From positions 310,001 through 374,000 of the forward strand of contig NZ_JAEHFJ010000004.1 in NCBI RefSeq assembly GCF_016406085.1: 64,000 nt of DNA. Reading direction: 5' to 3'. A program made the position numbers and the translations under genes. The notes below the pieces were generated by a model. It saw nothing but the letters and a program-made list of their open reading frames with translations, was not told the DNA's origin and did no database searches. Source of the stretch: Aureibaculum flavum (GTDB lineage Bacteria > Bacteroidota > Bacteroidia > Flavobacteriales > Flavobacteriaceae). Every line of letters starts with the position of its first letter. The stretch's first letter is position 1. Shown piece after piece: positions 1 through 9,465 of the stretch.

Positions 1-293
1 GTATTGAATAAATTAACGGCATAATCAACCAAATTATTTACTTTACTTCTGTCAACACCAATGCCACCTAACCATCTAAAAAAGAAGCCATGTAACCCTT
101 TTGTATACACATTCTTTATCAAAAATTTTGACTCTACCCCAGCTTTCCAATACACCGCTAAAGCATAGATTAAATCCCAATTAGAAGTGTGTGGTGCCGC
201 TAGCATTACACATTTATCTACTTTAAATTCTTCGGGGTATGTAAACTTCCATCCAAAGATAAAGAGCGTGAATTTACCAATTAGTTTTTTCAT
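1..293 (-). CDS. 1-acyl-glycerol-3-phosphate acyltransferase-like protein (PlsC family), C-terminus cut off
   Basis: Minus-strand frame opening with ATG at 293 and still open at the window edge, so the C-terminal part is missing. About 97 residues are visible. They contain H35-T-S-N-W-D40, the HX4D catalytic motif of glycerolipid acyltransferases, preceded by a hydrophobic N-terminus (KFTLFIFGW). This family transfers acyl groups to lysophosphatidate or related lipids at the inner membrane. The ATG abuts the stop codon of the upstream carboxypeptidase gene, so it is probably the third gene of a minus-strand operon. The sub-family (PlsC or a paralogue acting on other lipids) cannot be told from this fragment. 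Confidence 0.8.
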   Translation of the reverse strand, partial: MKKLIGKFTLFIFGWKFTYPEEFKVDKCVMLAAPHTSNWDLIYALAVYWKAGVESKFLIKNVYTKGLHGFFFRWLGGIGVDRSKVNNLVDYAVNLFN

Positions 294-1580
294 TTAATAT
301 GTATTGTAAATTTTCATTAAAGCCGTTTCCATTTCCTTTTTTATCTCACTGGAAGAAACTAAATAATTATTATTCATATAGCTAAAAATCAACAATGTTC
401 CTTTTTTCGTAATGATGTAACCACTTAAAGAAGTTACAGCACTCAGGGTACCTGTTTTGGCATAAACAAAAGGTATTCCATTGTTAGCATACCAACTTTT
501 TATAGTACCTGACTGGCCACCTACCGGAAAATAATTCAATAGTTTTTCTCTCGGAATTTCGCGGTACATTTTTTCCAATAGTTTTACCGTATTTTCAGGG
601 GTAAATTTATTATACACTGAGAGACCAGAACCGTCTACCCATTTAAAATCATGAGGTAGATCATTTAAATAATTTTCTTTAGCGTACTTAATTGCTTCTT
701 TGGTATTGAATTTACCAACCATTTCGTTACCTACTTGTAACATTAATTGTTCTGCTATAAAATTATCACTCACCGTTAACATTTGTTTGTATAAACTATC
801 GTACATCTGACCATAGACATACTTAAAATCGTGCTGTGTATTCGGTTTTATTAACGTCACTGGCTTGCCTAAAGTATCACTTAATAAATCTGCAGTTAAC
901 TTACTGGTTGTCATAAAGGGAACTTCATACTTACGCTTGCTATTTTTTTCGATATAAAAATTATTTTGGCTTAAATCACGTCTTAGTGAAATAGAATCCA
1001 AAACCGTAATGTTCTTTTTTAAATAGGTGGGATAACTTTTAATTTGACCTAAATTCCATTTATAAGTTAATAAGTTACCATAAATGGGAAAAAGACTCTT
1101 TTCTGGTTGATAGTAATACGCATAATCATCCCAAGACCAACCATTACCAAATGCAGGATCCTCAATGTGTGCATCTATCAAATAGATGCTGTCTTTTTCA
1201 TTTCCTAAAAAATTTAATACTTTAGAGCTGTCAAAACCAAACAAAAACGAAGGATCTGCTGTTCCTTTAATAACTAAAGAGTCATTCGCTCTATAATAGG
1301 CCAAACTTTTAACGGAGTCTTTAAACGTTCTAAAGGCGGCATAAAAGGTGTATAGTTTGGTGTTTGATGCTGGTGTAAAATATTTTGCTCCATTATGATT
1401 TACTATCTGCTTTTTTGTTGCTGGATTATATAATACAAAACCATTAAAAAAAGCGGAAGACTTGTCATTCTTATTCAAGTCACTTTTTAATTGATACGTG
1501 GTTCCACATGACGATAACAAAATACTAATAATCAATATTTTAATTGTATTTCCCCATCTTTTATTCTTCAAAACATTCAT
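294..1580 (-). CDS. dacB: D-alanyl-D-alanine carboxypeptidase/endopeptidase, PBP4 (S13) family lipoprotein
   Basis: Periplasmic penicillin-binding protein that trims peptidoglycan stem peptides or cuts cross-links. The three active-site motifs of serine peptidase family S13 are present: S72-N-T-K75 (SxxK), an SDN near residue 273 (VSDNFIAEQ) and KTG starting at K375. An N-terminal hydrophobic stretch ending in LLSSC25 is a lipobox, so the protein is probably membrane-anchored. At 428 aa it is a little shorter than E. coli DacB. The start lies inside the 3' end of the upstream helicase gene (20-bp overlap), which suggests translational coupling. Confidence 0.85.
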   Translation of the reverse strand: MNVLKNKRWGNTIKILIISILLSSCGTTYQLKSDLNKNDKSSAFFNGFVLYNPATKKQIVNHNGAKYFTPASNTKLYTFYAAFRTFKDSVKSLAYYRANDSLVIKGTADPSFLFGFDSSKVLNFLGNEKDSIYLIDAHIEDPAFGNGWSWDDYAYYYQPEKSLFPIYGNLLTYKWNLGQIKSYPTYLKKNITVLDSISLRRDLSQNNFYIEKNSKRKYEVPFMTTSKLTADLLSDTLGKPVTLIKPNTQHDFKYVYGQMYDSLYKQMLTVSDNFIAEQLMLQVGNEMVGKFNTKEAIKYAKENYLNDLPHDFKWVDGSGLSVYNKFTPENTVKLLEKMYREIPREKLLNYFPVGGQSGTIKSWYANNGIPFVYAKTGTLSAVTSLSGYIITKKGTLLIFSYMNNNYLVSSSEIKKEMETALMKIYNTY

Positions 1581-2988
1581 CTTTAAATCCTATTAAATAT
1601 AACTTTTCTTGTGCTCTTGTAATTGCGGTATATAACCATCTATAGTAAGCAAGGCTGGGCCCTTCTGGCAAATAGGGTTGTTCTAAAAAAACGGTTTTCC
1701 ACTGTCCACCCTGAGATTTATGACAGGTCATAGCGTATGAAAACTTTATTTGCAATGCATTAAAATAGATATTACTTTTAACTGCTAACAATCTTTTATA
1801 TGCCGATTTCTCATCTACATAATCTTTAGAAACTTCTTGATAAAGAGTATTGTACTCATCATAAGTTAATGAAGGACTTTCACTCGATAGTGTATCTAAT
1901 AAAACAACAGTTTCAAAAGGTTGTTGATCGGGATAATCTATCATTCTAACCGTAACTCCTGCAAATCTAAATCCATAGAGATCTTTATAATCAGAAATGC
2001 GTAAAATTTCACAAATATCACCATTTGCTATAAATCCGGCCTCGGCATTATCTTCTAACCAAAAATAGTTATTTTTTACAACCATTATGAAATCTCCGGT
2101 GGCAATTTCATTTTCTTGCCCTCTAATGGCACTTCTAATTTGTTCGTTATATTGATTAGCTCTTTTATTTGAACGTACAATAAAGGCCGTGTCTTCTACG
2201 CCACTGCTATCATATGCAACGGTTATTGCATCTTGAATATCATAACCATCCGTTAAACGTATAATGTCTGGGAAATTTAAATTAAAAGTAAAATTTTCAA
2301 AATCACCATGAGACAATAATCCTCTTATGTTGGTCGCATTTTCTAAAATTCCAGAATCTTGATGCTGACGCATCACTTCATTCAATTCAATTTCAATAAC
2401 GCTTTTATTATAGTTAATCTCAAGAGTCTCTGCTTTTAATGCGGGACTCAATTCCAATTTTACAGGGGGTAATTGAGCTGTATCACCCACAAAAATAATT
2501 TTACAATTTTTACCTGAATACACATATGATATTAAATCATCTAATAGAGATGCTTGGTCGGAAAATTTCACATTCCCAGCATTATCAGGAATCATAGATG
2601 CCTCATCTATAATAAATATAGTATTGGTATGTTTATTTTGTTGTAAAGTAAAAGCAACGCCTCCATTACTCGCTTTCTTTGGATGGTAGATTTTTTTATG
2701 GATGGTAAATGCTTTCTTTTTTGAATAATTTGAAATCACTTTAGCCGCTCTACCTGTAGGTGCCAATAACACAGATTTCATACCCACTTGCCACATATTA
2801 TTGACTAAAGTACTCATAGTCGTCGTTTTACCTGTACCAGCATAACCTTTCAATAGAAAAATGGTATTTCTATCCTTATCAAAAATATAAGCAGACAATT
2901 TGTGCAATAAACTATCCTGAATACTAGTTGGCGTAAAAGGAAATTTACTTTTGAGTACTTTATAAAAGTCTAAAGGGGTTGAAATCAT
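1561..2988 (-). CDS. RecD/Dda-like superfamily 1B DNA helicase
   Basis: ATP-dependent DNA helicase of the RecD/Dda group. Walker A is GYAGTGKTT at residues 48-56; motif II is IIDEASM near residue 130; motif III is VGDTAQLPP; the C-terminal UvrD_C_2-type motif is SYAMTCHKSQGGQW, followed by YTAITRAQEKL. At 475 aa it is much shorter than RecD2 and lacks its long N-terminal region, so it resembles phage T4 Dda more than the RecD subunit of RecBCD. ATG at 2988 is the only sensible start. It is first in a minus-strand operon with the PBP4 gene. The likely role is repair or processing of stalled forks; this is inferred from family only. Confidence 0.85.
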   Translation of the reverse strand: MISTPLDFYKVLKSKFPFTPTSIQDSLLHKLSAYIFDKDRNTIFLLKGYAGTGKTTTMSTLVNNMWQVGMKSVLLAPTGRAAKVISNYSKKKAFTIHKKIYHPKKASNGGVAFTLQQNKHTNTIFIIDEASMIPDNAGNVKFSDQASLLDDLISYVYSGKNCKIIFVGDTAQLPPVKLELSPALKAETLEINYNKSVIEIELNEVMRQHQDSGILENATNIRGLLSHGDFENFTFNLNFPDIIRLTDGYDIQDAITVAYDSSGVEDTAFIVRSNKRANQYNEQIRSAIRGQENEIATGDFIMVVKNNYFWLEDNAEAGFIANGDICEILRISDYKDLYGFRFAGVTVRMIDYPDQQPFETVVLLDTLSSESPSLTYDEYNTLYQEVSKDYVDEKSAYKRLLAVKSNIYFNALQIKFSYAMTCHKSQGGQWKTVFLEQPYLPEGPSLAYYRWLYTAITRAQEKLYLIGFKDECFEE

Positions 2989-3060
2989 TACGTTTTTTTA
3001 CTAAAAGATCAAAGGTACAAATTGATTCACCATAAAAGTTTTAACTTTAATTTTTTTTTG

Positions 3061-3068
3061 TAGCTTTG
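3061..3068 (+). promoter_or_regulatory. Bacteroidota -7 promoter element (TAGCTTTG)
   Basis: TAGCTTTG fits the TAnnTTTG -7 consensus of the Bacteroidota primary sigma factor and lies 35 bp before the ATG of the membrane protein at 3104. The upstream -33 TTG is not well placed; the region is a long T-tract. Confidence 0.5.
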
Positions 3069-3103
3069 CTGTATAACCATATAAAAATCAAATTTATTTA
3101 AAG

Positions 3104-3835
3104 ATGTACACAATTCTAACCATCATTGCAGCAGTTCTAGTCGTTGGTCTGCTTGCCTATTTAATTGTTAATAAAATTCCTAAAGGAGTAAGACCTGTAA
3201 TTTCTATAGTACTGTGGCTTCTTATTGCTTTTTTAGGTTATAGTATTTACACCGCTATTATGGCTCCAATAGCATTTAATAAAGAAAAAGTAGCTAGGTA
3301 TTCAAAAGTAATTGACAATTTAAAAATGATTCGTGATGCTGAATTAGCTCACAGAGAAGTAACCGGCGTATTTACTGATAAACCTTCGGATCTTATTAAG
3401 TTTATTGATACTGCAAAATTTGCTATTACTGAAACAAGAAACATTGTAGTTCAAGAGCAAAGAGGTGCACTTACCATTGATGTAGAAAAAAGAGTTGTTG
3501 ATACCATAGGATTTAAAGATGTTCGAGCAGACTTTGCAGGTAAAAATTATGCCAAAATGTTTGAAGTGCCCGGTACAAGTGCTAAATTTGATTTGCAAAC
3601 AAGTTCTGTAGAAAAAGTACAAGGAATAAGTGCTTCTGTTTTTGAAGCTAAAGTAGATAAGGCAGTAGTTTTGGAAGGTTTAGATAAAGATTTTATTAGA
3701 CAAGAAAAAGAAGCTTTAGGTGGTGTAGATGTTAGAGGTGAATTTATCTCTGTAGGATCTTTAGAAGACGTTAAAACTGGTGGTAACTGGCCTCCTTCAT
3801 ATGATACAGCAGAAGAAAAAGATAAAAACGAATAG
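3104..3835 (+). CDS. Conserved membrane-anchored protein of unknown function
   Basis: 243 aa. Two hydrophobic segments at the N-terminus (about residues 3-23 and 31-54) anchor a mostly polar domain of about 185 residues. The region after the second segment (RYSKVIDNLKMIRDAELAHREVTG, then a short stretch ending in DLIKFID) resembles the helix-plus-loop layout of type II pseudopilins, but no prepilin peptidase site is visible. It is followed, with overlap or tight spacing, by a DUF3822 gene and rsmD; I recall this order in other flavobacteria but cannot verify it here. I do not recognise a function. Confidence 0.75.
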   Translation: MYTILTIIAAVLVVGLLAYLIVNKIPKGVRPVISIVLWLLIAFLGYSIYTAIMAPIAFNKEKVARYSKVIDNLKMIRDAELAHREVTGVFTDKPSDLIKFIDTAKFAITETRNIVVQEQRGALTIDVEKRVVDTIGFKDVRADFAGKNYAKMFEVPGTSAKFDLQTSSVEKVQGISASVFEAKVDKAVVLEGLDKDFIRQEKEALGGVDVRGEFISVGSLEDVKTGGNWPPSYDTAEEKDKNE

Positions 3836-4652
3836 TTTAGATGTTAAACATCTAGAGAACAATCATTTATCCATCCAATTCAGTTTGGGTGGATTTTCTT
3901 TTTGTGTCTTAGACAGAGAGAATAATACATTCATAGCTCTTAATGATTATGACTTTGTTGAGCCCAATAACTCTCCGCAACGTCTTATTGCAAATATTTC
4001 TTCTATTTTCGGAAATGATGAGTTATTAAAACAAAAGTACAATTCCGTTTCTGTAACCCATATAAATGATTTATTTACGCTTGTACCTAAACCTTTATTT
4101 AATGAAGATAGGCTTCAGGATTATGTAAGTTTTAATACTAAAGTATACCCTCAAGATTATTTGGTGTTCGACGAATTAAAAAACATGGACATCGTTAGTG
4201 TTTTTATTCCTTTTGTGAATATCAATAATTTTTTAATTGATCAATTTAACCATTTTGAATACAAGCATAACTCAACAGTTTTAATAGAAAATTTATTGGC
4301 AATTTATAAGTACAGTTTGGTGCCAAAAGTATTTGCTCATATGGCAAATGGTCATTTTGAACTGATTGTTATTGCCAATAAGAAATTACAATTCTATAAT
4401 ACTTTTAAATTTTCTACGAAAGAAGATTTTATTTACTATGTGCTATTTACCGCTGAGCAACTAAAATTAAATCCTGAAAAATTTGAATTTCTATTTTTAG
4501 GTTCTATCGAAAAAACGGACGATATCTTTGCTATGGCATATAAATATATTAGAAATGTAAGCTTGTTAGAAAATAGATCAAAATATAGTTTTGACGAAGC
4601 TTTTTCCGAGACCGATAAACGTACTTATTATTCCATACTCAATCAATATTAA
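3801..4652 (+). CDS. DUF3822 family protein
   Basis: Bacteroidota-specific family of unknown function, usually next to rsmD as here. The visible hallmark is the N-terminal LSIQFSLGGFSFCVLD followed by an alternating hydrophobic fold; proteins of this family look like actin/ASKHA-type folds, but that is not demonstrable by eye. The frame is open from a GTG at 3780; ATG at 3801 gives a 20-residue lead before the conserved block and is preferred. Either choice overlaps the end of the upstream gene, so translation may be coupled. rsmD follows after 17 bp. Confidence 0.75.
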   Translation: MIQQKKKIKTNSLDVKHLENNHLSIQFSLGGFSFCVLDRENNTFIALNDYDFVEPNNSPQRLIANISSIFGNDELLKQKYNSVSVTHINDLFTLVPKPLFNEDRLQDYVSFNTKVYPQDYLVFDELKNMDIVSVFIPFVNINNFLIDQFNHFEYKHNSTVLIENLLAIYKYSLVPKVFAHMANGHFELIVIANKKLQFYNTFKFSTKEDFIYYVLFTAEQLKLNPEKFEFLFLGSIEKTDDIFAMAYKYIRNVSLLENRSKYSFDEAFSETDKRTYYSILNQY

Positions 4653-4669
4653 CAGGCTAAATACATTAT

Positions 4670-5206
4670 ATGCGAATTATTTCAGGCAAGCATAAAGGCA
4701 AAAGAGTTACCGCTCCAAAAAAATTACCGGCTAGACCTACTACAGATTTTGCTAAAGAAGCTCTTTTTAATATCATTAATAACGATTATTATTTTGAGGA
4801 TTTATCTGTATTGGACCTGTTTTCAGGAATTGGTAGCATTAGTTTAGAATTTGCTTCTCGTGGGGCCAAAGAAGTAATTAGTGTTGATAGTCATTATAAT
4901 TCCGTACAATTTGTTCAAAAGACTTCTGATGAACTTCAGCTTAATATTAGAACGTTAAAAAGTGATGTATTTAAATTTCTAGAGAAGAATCAATTAACTT
5001 TCGATATTATTTTTGCTGATCCACCTTATGATTTTACCAAAGAACAACTTACTGTAATTTTAAGTTCTGTTTTTGATAATAAAATGTTGAATACTGATGG
5101 AACAATAATTATAGAACATTCTAAACATACTGATATTTCTGACTTACCAAACTTTAGTTATTCGAAAAGATATGGTAGTAGTATGTTTAGTTTTTTTAAC
5201 AACTAA
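4670..5206 (+). CDS. rsmD: 16S rRNA (guanine(966)-N(2))-methyltransferase RsmD
   Basis: S-adenosylmethionine-dependent methyltransferase acting on G966 of 16S rRNA in the assembling 30S subunit. The signature N-terminus MRIISGKHKGKRV, the RPTTDFAKEALFNI block, the SAM-binding motif I LDLFSGIGSISLEFASRGA and the catalytic DPPY at 117-120 are all present. Length (178 aa) is normal. It sits between the DUF3822 gene and threonine synthase, with only 13 bp to the preferred start of the latter. Confidence 0.92.
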   Translation: MRIISGKHKGKRVTAPKKLPARPTTDFAKEALFNIINNDYYFEDLSVLDLFSGIGSISLEFASRGAKEVISVDSHYNSVQFVQKTSDELQLNIRTLKSDVFKFLEKNQLTFDIIFADPPYDFTKEQLTVILSSVFDNKMLNTDGTIIIEHSKHTDISDLPNFSYSKRYGSSMFSFFNN

Positions 5207-5219
5207 CAATACATATACA

Positions 5220-6515
5220 TTGAAATACTATAGTTTAAATAATAAAGCCAAAGAAGTATCATTTAAAGATGCGGTTATAAAAGGTTTAGCGGAAGATAAA
5301 GGACTTTATTTTCCAGAAGAAATAAATCAAATTTCAAAAGAAATTATTGAAAATATCAATAACTATTCAAATGAAGAAATTGCTTTTGCTGCAATACAAC
5401 AATTTGTTGGTGACGAAATTCCCGAATCTATTTTAAAAAATATTATCGCAGAAACCCTAAGTTTTGATTTTCCTTTGGTTGCTATTGAAGACAACATTAA
5501 AACATTAGAATTATTTCATGGTCCAACGATGGCCTTTAAAGATGTTGGTGCACGGTTTATGGCTCGTTGTTTGAGCTACTTTAATAGAGATAGCGATAGA
5601 GAAGTAACTGTATTGGTTGCAACTTCTGGAGATACTGGTGGTGCCGTAGCAAGTGGTTTTTTAGGTGTTAAAAATGTAAAAGTGGTTATTTTATACCCTA
5701 GTAAAAAGGTAAGTGATGTACAAGAAAAGCAACTAACAACCTTAGGAGCAAACATTTCTGCTTTAGAAGTTGATGGAACTTTTGATGACTGTCAAGCGAT
5801 GGTAAAAAAGGCATTTTTAGATAATTCCATTACAGATTGCAAACAACTAACGTCCGCCAATTCTATAAACGTGGCTCGTTGGTTACCACAAATGTTTTAT
5901 TTCTTTTTTGCGTACAAGCAACTTCAGGATAAAAATAAAAAATTAGTTTTTTCTATACCGAGTGGAAATTTTGGTAATATTTGTGCAGGAATGATGGCCA
6001 AAAAATTAGGGTTGCCCATTCACCAATTTATTGCAGCTACCAACATTAATGATGTCGTTCCTAAGTTTTTAGAAACTGGAGAATACCATCCGAAACCTTC
6101 CCATCAAACCATTTCTAACGCTATGGATGTTGGAGATCCTAGTAATTTTATAAGGATTCAAAAGATTTATAATGATGACTTGGAAACGTTAAAAGGTGAC
6201 CTTCACTCCTACTCATTTACGGATGAAGAAACTAAAAAAGCAATGTTACACATCTACCATAAGGATAAATATATTGCTGATCCTCATGGAGCCGTAGGTT
6301 ACTTAGGTTGCAAGAAATATCAAGAAAATACCCCAAACACACAATGTATATTTTTGGAGACTGCTCATCCTGTAAAGTTTTTAGATGTCGTAGAACCTGT
6401 CATTGAAAAATCATTGGAGTATCCTCCTCAAATTGAAGCGGTTATTAATAAAACTAAAAAAGCTACATTCATAAAAACATATGATGAATTGAAGGCTTTT
6501 TTATTGACGAAATAA
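5220..6515 (+). CDS. thrC: Threonine synthase
   Basis: PLP enzyme converting O-phosphohomoserine to threonine. The PLP lysine is K107 in GPTMAFKDVG; the SGDTGGAVASGF and SGNFGNICAG phosphate-binding loops are clear. The frame opens with ATG at 5172 inside rsmD, but the family N-terminus (KYYSLNNKAKEVSFKDAV) begins at a TTG at 5220, 13 bp after the rsmD stop, so TTG is taken as the start (431 aa). The other threonine-branch genes (thrA, thrB) are not adjacent in this window. Confidence 0.92.
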   Translation: MKYYSLNNKAKEVSFKDAVIKGLAEDKGLYFPEEINQISKEIIENINNYSNEEIAFAAIQQFVGDEIPESILKNIIAETLSFDFPLVAIEDNIKTLELFHGPTMAFKDVGARFMARCLSYFNRDSDREVTVLVATSGDTGGAVASGFLGVKNVKVVILYPSKKVSDVQEKQLTTLGANISALEVDGTFDDCQAMVKKAFLDNSITDCKQLTSANSINVARWLPQMFYFFFAYKQLQDKNKKLVFSIPSGNFGNICAGMMAKKLGLPIHQFIAATNINDVVPKFLETGEYHPKPSHQTISNAMDVGDPSNFIRIQKIYNDDLETLKGDLHSYSFTDEETKKAMLHIYHKDKYIADPHGAVGYLGCKKYQENTPNTQCIFLETAHPVKFLDVVEPVIEKSLEYPPQIEAVINKTKKATFIKTYDELKAFLLTK

Positions 6516-6584
6516 TTCCTAACTTTGTTTAAGTTGATTTTAATTCTATGATTGATCAACTGCTACTTTTTGCATAATATGTAG

Positions 6585-6616
6585 GGATGAGAATTTTTCA
6601 GAAAACATTCTGATCC
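6585..6616. other. Imperfect hairpin in the gcvT leader
   Basis: GGATGAGAAT and ATTCTGATCC form a 10-bp stem with one mismatch around a 12-nt loop, ending 33 bp before the gcvT start. It carries no run of U, so it is not an obvious terminator of thrC. It lacks the conserved elements of a glycine riboswitch. Function unknown; it may be chance. Confidence 0.3.
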
Positions 6617-6649
6617 TCACCAAAATATAAATTTTTAAAACAGTATACA

Positions 6650-7729
6650 TTGAAAAACACAGCTTTAACACACATTCACGAAGCTCTTGGAGCAAAACTA
6701 GTCCCATTTGCAGGATACAACATGCCTGTTCAATATGAAGGTATTAATGTAGAACATGAGACGGTAAGAAATGGTGTTGGTGTTTTTGATGTTTCACACA
6801 TGGGTGAATTTTTAATTACCGGCCCCAATGCCTTAGAATTAATTCAGAAAGTATGTTCTAACGATGCCTCAAAATTAGTAGATGGCCAAGCTCAATACAG
6901 CTGTTTACCTAACGAAGATGGAGGCATTGTAGATGATTTAATAATTTACAGATTAAATTCAGAAAAGTATTTATTAGTAGTGAATGCTTCAAATATTGAT
7001 AAAGATTGGAACTGGATTAGCAAACACAATTCCATGAAGGCGGAAATGAAGAATTTATCTGAAGATTTTTCTTTATTGGCAATTCAAGGCCCAAAAGCGG
7101 CTAAAGCAATGCAATCTTTGACCTCTATTGATTTAGAGAACATGAAGTACTATACTTTTGAAGTTGCTGATTTTGCTGGTATTGAACATGTAATTATCTC
7201 TGCTACTGGTTATACAGGTTCTGGTGGATTTGAAATCTATTGTAAAAACTCTGAAGTTGAACAGGTGTGGAATAAAGTGATGGAAGCTGGTGAAGCTGAA
7301 GGCATCAAACCCATCGGATTAGCAGCTAGAGATACCCTTCGTTTAGAAATGGGATTTTGTCTATATGGAAATGATATTGATGATAGTACATCGCCATTAG
7401 AAGCTGGTTTGGGATGGATTACTAAATTTACCAAAGACTTTACCAATTCTCAAAATCTAAAAAAACAAAAAGAAGAAGGTGTTACTAAAAAATTAGTAGG
7501 TTTTGAACTTACTGAAAAAGGTATTCCTCGTCATGATTATGATATTGTTGACGCAGATGATAAAAAAATTGGAGTAGTTACTTCTGGTACCATGAGTCCT
7601 TCTTTAAAAAAAGGTATTGGTTTAGGTTATGTACCTACTGAATATTCTAAAGTAGGTTCTACCATCTATATCGCCATTCGTAAAAAATCGATTCCGGCAA
7701 TTGTTGTTAAATTACCGTTTTATAAATAG
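6650..7729 (+). CDS. gcvT: Aminomethyltransferase, glycine cleavage system T protein
   Basis: Tetrahydrofolate-dependent T protein of the glycine cleavage system; it releases ammonia from the aminomethyl-lipoyl H protein and makes 5,10-methylene-THF. The N-terminal [14 protein letters not shown], the [10 protein letters not shown] motif, [11 protein letters not shown] and the C-terminal [20 protein letters not shown] are all typical. Length 359 aa is normal. The start is a TTG at 6650 in the context TATACATTGAAA, the same 12-mer found at the thrC start. No gcvH or gcvP lies nearby, as is usual in flavobacteria where the genes are scattered. Confidence 0.93.
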   Translation: MKNTALTHIHEALGAKLVPFAGYNMPVQYEGINVEHETVRNGVGVFDVSHMGEFLITGPNALELIQKVCSNDASKLVDGQAQYSCLPNEDGGIVDDLIIYRLNSEKYLLVVNASNIDKDWNWISKHNSMKAEMKNLSEDFSLLAIQGPKAAKAMQSLTSIDLENMKYYTFEVADFAGIEHVIISATGYTGSGGFEIYCKNSEVEQVWNKVMEAGEAEGIKPIGLAARDTLRLEMGFCLYGNDIDDSTSPLEAGLGWITKFTKDFTNSQNLKKQKEEGVTKKLVGFELTEKGIPRHDYDIVDADDKKIGVVTSGTMSPSLKKGIGLGYVPTEYSKVGSTIYIAIRKKSIPAIVVKLPFYK

Positions 7730-7773
7730 AACAATTAATTTTTAGATATTTATATTGGCAACACACCCCTAAA

Positions 7774-7789
7774 GTCCCCTCAAGGGGAC
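7774..7789. repeat. Short perfect hairpin (GTCCCC-TCAA-GGGGAC), probable dispersed repeat
   Basis: A perfect 6-bp G/C-rich stem with a 4-nt loop in very AT-rich DNA, embedded in the phrase CCCCTAAAGTCCCC. Such C-rich hairpins recur as dispersed REP-like units in flavobacterial genomes (recollection, not checked). It lies in the 246-bp gap between convergent genes gcvT and the 7976 gene, which otherwise holds nothing I recognise. It could also help to end transcription. Confidence 0.45.
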
Positions 7790-7975
7790 AATTCGTTCTA
7801 AATTAAGTTCCATCAATTAAAATTAAATCTAGAACGATTTCATTTGATAGTTATCGAAATAAAAATATGCTTTTTGAGAATGTCACTTTAGATGACTTTG
7901 GGCGATAAACAAGAAAAGAAAAACATCAATTTTGTCTCTGTCTATCAACAAAAGTATTACTTCCTTAAACGGAAA

Positions 7976-9244
7976 TCAAGTTTTCTGTTTTTTCTTCTTT
8001 GCTGCTGGAAACAATACATTGTTTAAAATCAAACGATACCCAGGAGAATTAGGATGTAAGTCTAATTCTGTTTTTGGATCTCCTACCCTATGCGTATAAT
8101 CTTCAGGATCATGACCACCATAGAATGTCCACATACCTTTTCCTTTTACGCCGTGAATGTATTTCGCCTCTTCGTTTGTTTTATTTTCACCCATCACCAA
8201 TACAGTCGATTTTACATTTTTTCTATCAAAGCTTGTCGTTTGTCCCATAAAACCTTTTACCAAAGAAGTATGGTTTTGTGTTAACATTGTAGGCACTGGA
8301 TCCCATTTGGCTGAATACTCTTGTAAAGAAAAGTAATCTGCAGTTCTTTGAATATAACGTTTTTGAGTCATATCAATAGATGAAAACTCATATTCCGTTG
8401 GGTTTCTTACCAATCTAAAATTGGTAAATGCAAATGTCTTTTCATAATCAATTTTGTCTTGATAATTCGCTTCTGAAGGGTCACCATCAAACATTGCTTC
8501 ACAAATATCAACTCCCTCCGCAGAAAGGGCAATGTCAAAACTATCGGTAGCAGAACACATGGCAAACATAAACCCACCACCAATTACAAAATCACGAATT
8601 CGTAAACTAACCGCTAACTTTTCTTCTGATACTTTATTATAACCTAACTTTTTTGCTAACTTTTCAGAATATGCCTTTCCTTCAATATACCATGGTGTAG
8701 CTCTATACGATCCATAAAACTTACCATATTGTCCTGTAAAATCTTCATGATGTAAATGCAACCATTCATATTTAATCAACTCATCACGTAAAACTTCTTC
8801 ATCATAAATGACATCATAAGGGATTTCAGCATAATTAAGTACCATTGTAACCGCATCATCCCACGGCATTTTATCTTTTGGGGAATATACCGCTATTTTT
8901 GGAGCTTTTTCTAAGGTAATTGCTTCCATATTTTGTGATGGACTCGCAATCAATTCTAAAATTTGTAAGGCCTCAGTATCTGAAATGACTTCGTATGATA
9001 CTCCTCTTATTTTACATTCATTTCTAAACTCTTTATGGTCTTCTAATAAAAAAGAGCCCCCTTTATAATTTAACAACCATTTTACATCATTTCCCTTTTC
9101 CAAAGAAAAATAAGTGATACCATAAGCTTTTAAATGATTTTTTTGCCCTGCATCATCCATCGGAATAAGTATAAACGAAGCAAAAGACACCTCACTTAAG
9201 AGTAACATTAGTGATATAAAAATATATTTTAATTTAAAATTCAA
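7976..9244 (-). CDS. Exported protein of a Bacteroidota family often labelled asparagine synthetase B; true function unknown
   Basis: 422 aa with an N-terminal signal peptide (hydrophobic residues 6-20, then SFASFILIPMDD). Homologues are often named asparagine synthetase B (recollection), yet the protein starts with an export signal rather than the catalytic N-terminal Cys of a class II glutamine amidotransferase, and the PP-loop ATP-binding motif of AsnB is not visible. The middle region (IAVYSPKDKMPWDDAVTMVL, then GGGFMFAMCSATDSFD) looks like a Rossmann or class I amidotransferase-type fold with a possible nucleophile Cys. It ends in a lysine-rich tail. Isolated minus-strand gene. Confidence 0.7.
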   Translation of the reverse strand: MNFKLKYIFISLMLLLSEVSFASFILIPMDDAGQKNHLKAYGITYFSLEKGNDVKWLLNYKGGSFLLEDHKEFRNECKIRGVSYEVISDTEALQILELIASPSQNMEAITLEKAPKIAVYSPKDKMPWDDAVTMVLNYAEIPYDVIYDEEVLRDELIKYEWLHLHHEDFTGQYGKFYGSYRATPWYIEGKAYSEKLAKKLGYNKVSEEKLAVSLRIRDFVIGGGFMFAMCSATDSFDIALSAEGVDICEAMFDGDPSEANYQDKIDYEKTFAFTNFRLVRNPTEYEFSSIDMTQKRYIQRTADYFSLQEYSAKWDPVPTMLTQNHTSLVKGFMGQTTSFDRKNVKSTVLVMGENKTNEEAKYIHGVKGKGMWTFYGGHDPEDYTHRVGDPKTELDLHPNSPGYRLILNNVLFPAAKKKKQKT

Positions 9245-9397
9245 GGTTTAAAAATTTAAATGAGACGCAAGGACGTACTTTATTATAAGCCAAATTTACA
9301 ATTATTAAAATTAAGTAGTTATACTTTAACATTTTGTATTTGGTATATTTGTAAGGTATCTGAATGTAAAACGAAATTTTAAGAAAGTTGCCACAGC

Positions 9398-9420
9398 GTG
9401 GTAAAATATTAATAGAAAAA
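9398..9420. repeat. Left inverted repeat flanking the transposase
   Basis: This 23-nt stretch pairs with 9961-9983 (reverse complement): 19 of 23 positions match, with a perfect 12-mer TTAATAGAAAAA at the inner end. The pair brackets the IS200-type transposase. It is followed by the small palindrome CTCCTTTAGGAG at about 9442-9453, just upstream of the transposase ATG. Confidence 0.6.
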
Positions 9421-9465
9421 GATTTAATTCATATAATTAAACTCCTTTAGGAGCGACATAATAAA

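Noticed and set aside
5172-5219. ATG at 5172 as thrC start
   Set aside because: It lies within rsmD and adds residues absent from the threonine synthase family; TTG at 5220 fits better.
6516-6649. Glycine riboswitch before gcvT
   Set aside because: The leader is short and shows only one imperfect hairpin; the conserved glycine aptamer core was not found.
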